A stretch of DNA of 12,143 bases from CAYLGY01 sp964383325. GTDB lineage: Bacteria; Pseudomonadota; Alphaproteobacteria; Rhizobiales; Rhizobiaceae. A program made the position numbers and the translations under genes. Positions 1 through 5,976 of the stretch are shown here, piece by piece (the stretch's first letter is position 1; the number at the start of each line of letters is the position of its first letter). The stretch lies in assembly GCA_964383325.1 (NCBI GenBank), contig CAYLGY010000078.1, positions 1 to 12,143 of the forward strand. Reading direction: 5' to 3'. The notes beneath the pieces were generated by a model, which did no database searches, was not told the DNA's origin, and saw nothing but the letters and a program-made list of their open reading frames with translations.

Positions 1-211
1 GAACCAGCCGCGCTATGCCTCGCTGCCCAACATCATGAAGGCAAAGAAGAAGCCGATCGACGAGAAATCGCCCGCCGATTACGGCGTCGACGCCGCGCCG
101 CGGCTGAACGTGCTGAAGACGGAAGAGCCGCAGGGAAGAAAGGCCGGCGTCAAGGTCAAGGACGTCGCCGAGCTGGTAACGAAACTCAAGAACGAAGCCG
201 GCGTGCTCTAG
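1..211 (+). CDS. etfB: Electron transfer flavoprotein beta subunit, C-terminal part (5' end outside window)
   Basis: This is the last 69 codons of a reading frame that enters from the left edge (first full codon at base 2) and stops at TAG 209-211. The peptide begins NQPRYASLPNIMKAKKKPI, the conserved EtfB segment in which the beta subunit folds around the alpha subunit and contacts AMP and partner dehydrogenases. It ends VAELVTKLKNEAGVL, a typical EtfB tail. EtfB pairs with EtfA to form the soluble FAD/AMP heterodimer that carries electrons from acyl-CoA dehydrogenases to ETF:quinone oxidoreductase. The etfA start lies 18 bases downstream, the usual etfBA operon arrangement. The start and the AMP-binding N-terminal domain cannot be seen here. 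Confidence 0.93.
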   Translation, partial: NQPRYASLPNIMKAKKKPIDEKSPADYGVDAAPRLNVLKTEEPQGRKAGVKVKDVAELVTKLKNEAGVL

Positions 212-229
212 TCTGAAAGGAAACGAACA

Positions 230-1159
230 ATGGCCATTCTGTTGATTGCCGAACATGACAATTCCACCCTTTCCGACCAGACCGCCAAGGCCATGAGCGC
301 GGCCGCCGCAATCGGCGGCGAGGTGCATGTGCTGGTTGCCGGCAAGGATGCGCGCGCCGCAGCCGAGGCGGCGGCGGGGCTTACGGGCGCCGCGAAGGTG
401 CTGCTTGCCGAGTCGGACGCGCTGGCCGAGCGGCTTGCCGAGCCAATGGCGGCGCTGGTCGTTTCGCTCGCGCCGGCCTATGACACGTTGATCGCGCCCG
501 CGACAACCATGGGCAAGAACGTGATGCCGCGCGTCGCCGCCCTGCTGGACGTCATGCAGATCTCGGAAATCATCTCCGTGGAGGGTCCGGATACGTTCAA
601 GCGACCGATCTATGCCGGCAATGCGATCCAGACGGTCCAGTCCACCGATGCGAAGAAGGTGATCACTGTCCGCACAGCCTCGTTCCAGGCGGTGGAAGCA
701 GGCGGGTCTGCGCCGGTGGAGACGATCGAGGCGGCAGGCGATCCGGGGCTTTCGAGCTTCGTCGAGAACAAGCTGTCCGAAAGCGATCGTCCCGAGCTGA
801 CTTCGGCACGGGTCATCGTGTCCGGCGGCAGGGCGCTGGGCTCTGCGGAGAAGTTCCAGGAGGTGCTGCTGCCAGTCGCCGAGAAGCTCGGAGCCGCGAT
901 CGGCGCCAGCCGCGCTGCGGTTGACGCCGGCTATGCGCCGAATGACTGGCAGGTCGGCCAGACCGGCAAGGTGGTTGCGCCGGAACTGTACATTGCCGTC
1001 GGCATTTCGGGAGCCATCCAGCATCTGGCGGGGATGAAGGACTCGAAGGTGATCGTCGCCATCAACAAGGACGAGGAAGCGCCGATCTTCCAGGTGGCCG
1101 ATTACGGACTCGTCGGCGACCTGTTCGAGATTCTGCCGGAACTCGAAAAGGCGCTATAA
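230..1159 (+). CDS. etfA: Electron transfer flavoprotein alpha subunit
   Basis: The product is 309 residues, the normal EtfA/FixB length. It opens with MAILLIAEHD, the family's first beta strand. The C-terminal FAD-binding domain (about residues 190-309) shows VSGGRALGS (197-205), GQTGKVVAPELYIAVGISGA (243-262), which binds the flavin pyrophosphate, and NKDEEAPIFQVADYG (279-293). With EtfB it takes electrons from acyl-CoA and other flavoprotein dehydrogenases and passes them to ETF-QO and the quinone pool. The ATG follows a GAAAGGA ribosome site (215-221) and lies 18 bases after etfB, so the two are translated from one mRNA. It resembles the housekeeping EtfA rather than nitrogen-fixation FixB, since no fix genes are adjacent; that last point is inference. 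Confidence 0.96.
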   Translation: MAILLIAEHDNSTLSDQTAKAMSAAAAIGGEVHVLVAGKDARAAAEAAAGLTGAAKVLLAESDALAERLAEPMAALVVSLAPAYDTLIAPATTMGKNVMPRVAALLDVMQISEIISVEGPDTFKRPIYAGNAIQTVQSTDAKKVITVRTASFQAVEAGGSAPVETIEAAGDPGLSSFVENKLSESDRPELTSARVIVSGGRALGSAEKFQEVLLPVAEKLGAAIGASRAAVDAGYAPNDWQVGQTGKVVAPELYIAVGISGAIQHLAGMKDSKVIVAINKDEEAPIFQVADYGLVGDLFEILPELEKAL

Positions 1160-1170
1160 GAGGCTGCGAA

Positions 1171-1193
1171 GAGGCGCGCGCCGGGCGCGCCTC
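1171..1193 (+). other. GC-rich hairpin between etfA and hbd
   Basis: A perfect 9-bp inverted repeat (GAGGCGCGC at 1171-1179, GCGCGCCTC at 1185-1193) encloses a 5-base loop, GCCGG. It starts 12 bases after the etfA stop and ends 20 bases before the hbd start, just upstream of the hbd ribosome site (ACGGAG, near 1197). No T-run follows, so it is not a classical intrinsic terminator. It could stabilise the etf mRNA 3' end, weaken readthrough, or modulate hbd translation. The structure is seen directly; any role is inference. Confidence 0.5.
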
Positions 1194-1213
1194 GTAACGG
1201 AGACAGGTCAGGC

Positions 1214-2095
1214 ATGTCCGACAGGGTGAAGCAGGTTGGAATCGTCGGTTCGGGCCAGATGGGCAGCGGGATTGCCCATGTTGCGGCCCTGGCCGGTTAT
1301 GACGTGCTGCTGCATGATGTGGCGCCGGGGCAGATCGAGAAAGGCCTCGCGACGATCAGCGGCAACCTGGCAAGACAAGTCAGTTCCGGCAAGATTTCGG
1401 AACAGGAGCGCGAGCAGGCGCTGGCCCGCATTGCGCCGGCGCTGGCGCTGGAGGATCTGGCAAGCTGCGACCTGGTCATCGAGGCCGCTGTCGAGGACGA
1501 GACGATCAAGCGCAAGATCCTGCAGCAGATCTCGAATATCCTCAATCCCCGGGCAGTGCTGGCCAGCAACACCTCGTCGATCTCCATTACGCGCCTTGCC
1601 GCGCAAACCGACCGGCCGGAGAAGTTCATCGGCATCCACTTCATGAATCCGGTGCCGGTCATGAAGCTTGTGGAGCTGGTACGCGGAATCGCCACCGATG
1701 ACGAGACGTTCGACCTGGCGAAGGCCTTCGTCGCGCGTCTGGACAAGACGGCGACCATTGCCGAAGATTTTCCGGCCTTTATCGTGAATCGCATCCTCCT
1801 GCCGATGATCAACGAGGCAATCTATACGCTCTATGAGGGGGTCGGCACGGTCGAGGCCATCGACACGGCGATGCGCCTCGGCGCCAATCATCCGATGGGG
1901 CCGCTCCAGCTTGCCGATTTCATCGGGCTGGACACCTGCCTCTCCGTCATGCAGGTGCTGCATGACGGGCTGGCCGACACGAAATACCGGCCCTGTCCGC
2001 TGCTGGTCAAATATGTCGAGGCAGGCTGGCTCGGCCGCAAGACAGGCCGCGGCTTCTATGACTACCGGGGCGAGCATCCGGTTCCGACAAGATAG
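1214..2095 (+). CDS. hbd: 3-hydroxybutyryl-CoA dehydrogenase
   Basis: The product is 293 residues, the usual length of the stand-alone short 3-hydroxyacyl-CoA dehydrogenases (Hbd/PaaH/FadB' type). The N-terminal Rossmann fold has GIVGSGQMGSGIAH (9-22) for NAD(P) binding and an acidic D35 after strand 2. NTSSI (119-123) and GIHFMNPVPVMKLVELVRG (140-158) carry the catalytic dyad His142-Glu154 with the family's 12-residue spacing. The C-terminal dimerisation domain has FIVNRILLPMINEA and ends in KTGRGFYDYRGEHPVPTR. It interconverts acetoacetyl-CoA and 3-hydroxybutyryl-CoA in beta-oxidation, butanoate or polyhydroxybutyrate metabolism. Following etfBA in the same direction, it probably shares their transcript. 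The last base of its TAG stop is also the first base of a palindromic repeat. Confidence 0.94.
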   Translation: MSDRVKQVGIVGSGQMGSGIAHVAALAGYDVLLHDVAPGQIEKGLATISGNLARQVSSGKISEQEREQALARIAPALALEDLASCDLVIEAAVEDETIKRKILQQISNILNPRAVLASNTSSISITRLAAQTDRPEKFIGIHFMNPVPVMKLVELVRGIATDDETFDLAKAFVARLDKTATIAEDFPAFIVNRILLPMINEAIYTLYEGVGTVEAIDTAMRLGANHPMGPLQLADFIGLDTCLSVMQVLHDGLADTKYRPCPLLVKYVEAGWLGRKTGRGFYDYRGEHPVPTR

Positions 2096-2143
2096 CGCAT
2101 GATCCCGGAAAGTGGTTTCCGCTTTCCGGACAAGATCATGCGC
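2095..2143. repeat. Palindromic intergenic element, first and complete copy
   Basis: This is a two-tier inverted repeat. The outer 10-bp arms are GCGCATGATC (2095-2104) and GATCATGCGC (2134-2143). The inner 8-bp arms CCGGAAAG (2105-2112) and CTTTCCGG (2122-2129) follow directly, with only ACAA (2130-2133) unpaired on the right side and a 9-base loop. Both tiers are perfect. The motif matches the short palindromes scattered between genes in many Hyphomicrobiales; that assignment is from recall, not a search. In RNA it would form a strong stem at the 3' end of the hbd message, so it may act as an mRNA stabiliser or terminator-like structure between convergent hbd and tlpA. Confidence 0.85.
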
Positions 2144-2244
2144 CAGCCAGGAATCGATGATCCCGGAAAGTGGTTTCCGCTTTCCGGACAAGATCATGCG
2201 CCAGCCAGGAATCGATGATCCCGGAAAGTGGTTTCCGCTTTCCG
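2101..2244. repeat. 58-bp tandem repeat, two identical full units plus a 28-bp partial unit
   Basis: Units start at 2101, 2159 and 2217. The first two are identical over all 58 bases. The third matches for 28 bases (2217-2244) and then diverges. Each unit holds the inner palindrome and the right outer arm of the element at 2095-2143, plus a 15-base linker (2144-2158 in unit 1). The matching left outer arm GCGCAT is present only before unit 1. Before units 2 and 3 the linker supplies ATCGAT, so only six outer base pairs (ATGATC with GATCAT) remain in unit 2. The perfect identity points to recent local duplication. Between the array and the end of tlpA (2245-2293) I see only a short GC-rich stem, CCGCC/GGCGG at 2263-2275. 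Confidence 0.95.
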
Positions 2245-2293
2245 ACCGGAGGATGCAAGGGGCCGCCACGGGCGGGGATGCCGTTGCCTGCGG

Positions 2294-2956
2294 TCAGGTT
2301 TCCGGGTTCAGCAGGCCGGAAATCAGCCGTTTCGCATCGGGACTGTCCCATTCGGCCGGGCCATTCATGTTGGCCAACAGGCAGCCCTCGGGGTCGATCA
2401 GCAGCGTCACGGGCAGGCCGAGCGCGAGGGACCGGCTGCGCAGATCGTTGAAGAGGCCGAGCGTCTCGTCCCGGTAGAAAGCAAGCCCGGTCACGCCGAT
2501 TTCCTCCAGGAAGCCGCGCGGCTTTTCGTCCGAGCCCTTCTCGACATTGACGGCTACGACCTCGAAGCCGTCGCTGCCGAGCTCCCGCTGCAGATTGTCG
2601 AGCGCGGGCATTTCTGCGCGGCAGGGCGCGCACCAGGTCGCCCACAGATTGAGCAGCACGGTCTTGCCGGCAAAATCGGCGATGGTGAGCGCGCTGCCGT
2701 CCGGACCCTCAAAGCCGAGGCCGGCCAGCAGTACCGGATCGGCCTTCATCATGCCTGCGACCTCGCCGACCGCCAGCTCATCGGCGATCCGCGCCAGCTC
2801 GGACTTCGCCGTGCAGGCCCCGGCATCTTCGGCAAACTGATTGCCAGAGGGCATGCCGGTCACGTATACGGCCACTGCACCCGCCGCGATTCCGGCAAGT
2901 GCTGCCAGGGCAAGGATCTTGCGCGATGTGCGAGGCCTGTCGTTCTGTTCCGTCAT
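2294..2956 (-). CDS. tlpA: Membrane-anchored periplasmic thioredoxin TlpA
   Basis: The product is 220 residues. A short basic N-terminus and a hydrophobic stretch (about 14-32) make a signal anchor, followed by a periplasmic thioredoxin domain. The active site WATWCAPC has Cys109 and Cys112, and the cis-proline loop is GLPVT (Pro182). Two further cysteines, Cys48 (GACTAK) and Cys192 (DPEGCLL), occupy the places of the extra structural disulfide described for Bradyrhizobium TlpA. NGPAEW near the end is also TlpA-like. In that organism TlpA reduces ScoI and CoxB during CuA centre assembly of aa3-type oxidase. The start chosen has GGAGAAG just upstream on the minus strand (within 2957-2970). A longer frame extends to 3253 but runs through argH and lacks homology there. 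The gene is divergent from argH, with 28 bases between starts. Confidence 0.93.
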   Translation of the reverse strand: MTEQNDRPRTSRKILALAALAGIAAGAVAVYVTGMPSGNQFAEDAGACTAKSELARIADELAVGEVAGMMKADPVLLAGLGFEGPDGSALTIADFAGKTVLLNLWATWCAPCRAEMPALDNLQRELGSDGFEVVAVNVEKGSDEKPRGFLEEIGVTGLAFYRDETLGLFNDLRSRSLALGLPVTLLIDPEGCLLANMNGPAEWDSPDAKRLISGLLNPET

Positions 2957-2984
2957 TATGCTTCTCCAGAAACCGGTAAATACC

Positions 2985-4385
2985 ATGAATGAGGAAAAGA
3001 CCAGCAACCAGATGTGGGGCGGACGGTTCGCCGCAGGACCTTCCCGGATCATGGAGGCGATCAATGCCTCGATCGGCTTCGACCGCAAGCTGTGGCGCCA
3101 GGACATTGCCGGCTCGCTTGCGCATGCCGAGATGCTTGCAGAAACCGGCATCATTACGGCACAGGACCATGCGCGCATTGCCGAGGGCCTGAAACAGATC
3201 GCCGAAGCGATCGAGGCGGGCGAGTTCGAGTTCCAGACGGAGCTGGAAGACATTCATATGAATGTCGAGGCAAGTCTCGCGAAGCTGATCGGCCCGGCAG
3301 CCGGGCGCCTGCATACAGCGCGCTCGCGCAATGACCAGGTGGCGACCGATTTCAAGCTCTGGGTACGCGACGAACTCGACCGGACCGCCAATGCGCTGCT
3401 GCGCCTGATCGCCGTGATCCTGAAACGCGCCGAGCAGCATGCCGAAACCGTCATGCCCGGCTTCACCCATCTGCAGACGGCGCAGCCGGTCACGTTCGGG
3501 CATCACCTCATGGCCTATGTCGAGATGTTCTGGCGCGATCTCGGCAGGGTCCGTGACGCACGCACGCGGCTCAATGAATCGCCGCTGGGCGCGGCCGCGC
3601 TCGCCGGCACCGGATTTCCGATCGACCGCCATGCGACGGCCCGCAAGCTCGGCTTCTCCGGCCCGACCCGCAATTCGATCGATTCGGTTTCGGATCGCGA
3701 CTTCGCGCTGGAGTTCCTGGCCATGGCGGCAATTACGGCCACGCATCTGTCGCGGATCGCCGAGGAGATCGTCATCTGGTCGACGCCGCAATTCGGCTTC
3801 ATCCGCCTGCCGGACGATTTCTCGACCGGCTCGTCGATCATGCCGCAGAAGAAGAATCCCGATGCGGCGGAGCTGGTGCGGGCCAAGACCGGGCGGATCA
3901 ATGGCGACCTGATCGGGCTGCTCACCGTGATGAAGGGCCTGCCGCTCGCCTATTCCAAGGACATGCAGGAGGACAAGGAATCGGTGTTCGACGCGGCCGA
4001 AGCACTGGAGCTTTCGATCGCAGCGATGACGGGCATGATCGAGGGGCTCGAGGCGAATGTGGACAAGATGCGCCAGGCGGCGGGTTCCGGCTATTCGACC
4101 GCGACCGATCTTGCCGACTGGCTGGTGCGCGAACTCGGCCTGCCTTTCCGCGAGGCCCATCACATTACGGGGCGCGCCGTGGCGCTGGCCGAAAGCCGGA
4201 ACGGCACGCTCGACAGCCTGCCGCTGGCCGAACTGCAGGAACTCCATCCCGGCATCACCCCGGAAGCCATCGCGGCCCTTTCCGTGGAGAGGTCGGTCGC
4301 AAGCCGCACCAGCTTCGGCGGGACGGCCCCATCGGAGGTGCGGCGCCAGATCGACCTGTGGAAGAAACGGTTGCAGGATGGGTGA
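2985..4385 (+). CDS. argH: Argininosuccinate lyase
   Basis: The product is 466 residues, normal for ArgH. It begins MNEEKTSNQMWGGRF, with the conserved WGGRF. HTARSRNDQ (110-118) and PGFTHLQTAQP (158-168) hold substrate-binding and catalytic residues (Thr161, His162). TGSSIMPQKKNPD (281-293) is the fumarase/aspartase-superfamily signature with the catalytic serine in the mobile loop. The enzyme splits argininosuccinate into arginine and fumarate, the last step of arginine synthesis, as a cytosolic tetramer. The ATG at 2985 has only a weak ribosome site (CCGGTAA). An in-frame ATG at 2958 would add nine unconserved residues and also lacks a site. The start is very close to divergent tlpA, so the promoter must overlap tlpA coding sequence or the mRNA may have a very short leader. 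Confidence 0.97.
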   Translation: MNEEKTSNQMWGGRFAAGPSRIMEAINASIGFDRKLWRQDIAGSLAHAEMLAETGIITAQDHARIAEGLKQIAEAIEAGEFEFQTELEDIHMNVEASLAKLIGPAAGRLHTARSRNDQVATDFKLWVRDELDRTANALLRLIAVILKRAEQHAETVMPGFTHLQTAQPVTFGHHLMAYVEMFWRDLGRVRDARTRLNESPLGAAALAGTGFPIDRHATARKLGFSGPTRNSIDSVSDRDFALEFLAMAAITATHLSRIAEEIVIWSTPQFGFIRLPDDFSTGSSIMPQKKNPDAAELVRAKTGRINGDLIGLLTVMKGLPLAYSKDMQEDKESVFDAAEALELSIAAMTGMIEGLEANVDKMRQAAGSGYSTATDLADWLVRELGLPFREAHHITGRAVALAESRNGTLDSLPLAELQELHPGITPEAIAALSVERSVASRTSFGGTAPSEVRRQIDLWKKRLQDG

Positions 4386-4454
4386 AAGCGGGTGCAAGAT
4401 CGTCCGATCTCGGCTATCAACTGCAATGGGTTCTTCGGTAAGCAGGTTCGACGC

Positions 4455-4640
4455 ATGAAATCCAGGCCAGCATGGGTGGCGATTGCGCTAGCCGGTCTCG
4501 TACTTGGCGTGACGGCTTGCGGCCGCCATGGCGATCTCGACACCCCGTCAGCGGCAGCAGCGCAAGCCCGTGGCGAAGAGGTTCCGGCCGAGACCGCGCC
4601 GCCGGAGCGCGGCTTCATCCTCGATGCGCTGATCGAGTAG
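4455..4640 (+). CDS. lptM: Small lipoprotein, LptM/YifL-like
   Basis: This is a 61-residue lipoprotein precursor. A short basic start (MKSR) and a hydrophobic core lead to the lipobox LGVTAC, with the lipidated cysteine at residue 22. The mature protein starts CGRHGDLDTP, matching the CG+xGxLxxP pattern of LptM/YifL, and the rest is a low-complexity Ala/Pro/Glu tail. In enterobacteria LptM is an outer-membrane-bound lipoprotein that promotes correct disulfide formation and assembly of the LptDE LPS translocon. That role is inferred here by pattern and by position: the gene sits 6 bases upstream of lysA, a placement also seen for such lipoproteins in Pseudomonas. GCAGG near 4442 serves as the ribosome site. 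In-frame ATGs upstream (for example 4392) would spoil the signal peptide. Confidence 0.82.
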   Translation: MKSRPAWVAIALAGLVLGVTACGRHGDLDTPSAAAAQARGEEVPAETAPPERGFILDALIE

Positions 4641-4646
4641 GATCTC

Positions 4647-5912
4647 ATGCATCACTTTCACTACAAGGAAGGCGTCCTCCATGCCGAGGATGTCCCGGTA
4701 CCCGATATTGCCGAAGCGGTGGGCACGCCCTTTTATTGCTATTCGACAGCAACGCTGACCCGCCACTACAGGGTGTTTGCCGAGGCATTTGCGGGCCTCG
4801 ACGCGCTGGTCTGCTACGCCATGAAGGCCAATTCCAACCAGGCCGTGCTCGCGACGCTGGCGCGGCTGGGCGCCGGAGCCGATGTCGTATCGGAAGGAGA
4901 ACTGCGCCGCGCGCTTGCGGCGGGGATCGCGCCGGATCGCATCGTCTTTTCCGGCGTCGGCAAGACCGCGGCTGAAATGGATTTCGCGCTGGCGGCAGGC
5001 ATTCGCTGCTTCAATGTCGAATCCGAGCCCGAGCTGGAACTCCTGTCGGCGCGCGCCGTCGCCGCGGGCAGACCCGCGCCGGTATCCCTGCGCATCAATC
5101 CGGATGTCGATCCGGAAACGCACAGCAAGATTGCCACCGGTCGCGCGGAGAACAAGTTCGGCATCGCGCGGGCCCGGGCCCGCGATGCCTACCGGCGCGC
5201 GGCGGCGCTTCCCGGGCTCGCCGTTCACGGAATCGACATGCATATCGGCAGCCAGATCACGCGGCTGCGCCCTTTCGACGATGCCTTCGCGATCCTGGCC
5301 GAGCTGGTGCAGCAATTGCGGGCCGACGGCCACCGGATCGAGACCGTCGATCTTGGCGGCGGGCTGGGGATTCCCTATCGCGATGACAATGATCCGCCGC
5401 CGCTGCCTGTCGAATATGCCGAGATCGTTCGCAAGCATGTCACCGAGCTGGATCTCAAGGTGATCTTCGAGCCGGGCCGGCTGATCGCCGGAAATGCCGG
5501 AATCCTCGTCACGCGGGTCATCTACCTGAAGGAGGGCGACGTGCGCAATTTCGTCATCGTCGACGCGGCGATGAACGATCTGATCCGGCCTACCCTTTAT
5601 GATGCCTATCACGAGGTGCGTCCCGTGGAAGTGAAGGCGGCGACCGAGCCGCGCATCGTTGCCGACGTGGTGGGCCCGGTCTGCGAGACCGGCGACTTCC
5701 TGGCGCTGGAGCGGGAAATGCAGCGCCCGGCCGCGGGCGACCTGCTGGCGATCGGCTCGGCGGGAGCCTATGGCGCGGTTTTGTCGAGTACGTATAACAG
5801 CCGGCTGCTGGTCCCCGAAGTGCTGGTGCACGAGAATCGCTACCATGTCGTGCGGCCGAGACGCAGCTATGAGGAACTGCTCGCGCTGGATTCGGTCCCC
5901 GACTGGATCTGA
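4647..5912 (+). CDS. lysA: Diaminopimelate decarboxylase
   Basis: The product is 421 residues, a fold-type III PLP decarboxylase of normal length. YAMKANSN holds the Schiff-base lysine Lys60. HIGSQ (199-203), DLGGGLGIPY (235-244) and EPGR (275-278) bind the cofactor phosphate and substrate. GPVCETGD (343-350) carries the active-site cysteine Cys346 and glutamate Glu347 from the neighbouring subunit, and GAYG follows at 373-376. It converts meso-diaminopimelate to lysine, the last step of the pathway, and so also draws on the peptidoglycan precursor pool. Its ribosome site AGGA (4639-4642) overlaps the lptM stop codon, which suggests translational coupling. It is probably co-transcribed with argH and lptM. 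Confidence 0.97.
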   Translation: MHHFHYKEGVLHAEDVPVPDIAEAVGTPFYCYSTATLTRHYRVFAEAFAGLDALVCYAMKANSNQAVLATLARLGAGADVVSEGELRRALAAGIAPDRIVFSGVGKTAAEMDFALAAGIRCFNVESEPELELLSARAVAAGRPAPVSLRINPDVDPETHSKIATGRAENKFGIARARARDAYRRAAALPGLAVHGIDMHIGSQITRLRPFDDAFAILAELVQQLRADGHRIETVDLGGGLGIPYRDDNDPPPLPVEYAEIVRKHVTELDLKVIFEPGRLIAGNAGILVTRVIYLKEGDVRNFVIVDAAMNDLIRPTLYDAYHEVRPVEVKAATEPRIVADVVGPVCETGDFLALEREMQRPAAGDLLAIGSAGAYGAVLSSTYNSRLLVPEVLVHENRYHVVRPRRSYEELLALDSVPDWI

Positions 5913-5976
5913 GCGGAAGTCACGAGTTCGGCGTCGGCCTCGTCTTTGCCGCGATTGCGGAGTATGCTTTCCGATC

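Noticed and set aside
2101..2244. CRISPR array
   Set aside because: There are only 2.5 units with an identical linker instead of variable spacers, the unit is itself a palindrome, and there are no cas genes.
1208..2269. 353-codon minus-strand open frame over hbd reaching into the tandem repeat
   Set aside because: Its N-terminal repeat peptide is simply the translated 58-bp DNA repeat, and the remainder is antisense to hbd.
2957..3253. Upstream extension of tlpA by 99 codons
   Set aside because: The extension lies antisense to argH, is not TlpA-like, and would bury the signal anchor. The internal ATG at 2954-2956 has a good ribosome site.
2778..4397. 539-codon minus-strand open frame opposite argH
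   Set aside because: It is a shadow of argH with biased composition, and it also overlaps the 5' part of tlpA in another frame.
5659..5976. Upstream extension of the TIGR02302 gene into lysA
   Set aside because: The extra codons overlap lysA in another frame and are Arg/Trp/Cys-rich noise. The family start fits ATG 5977.
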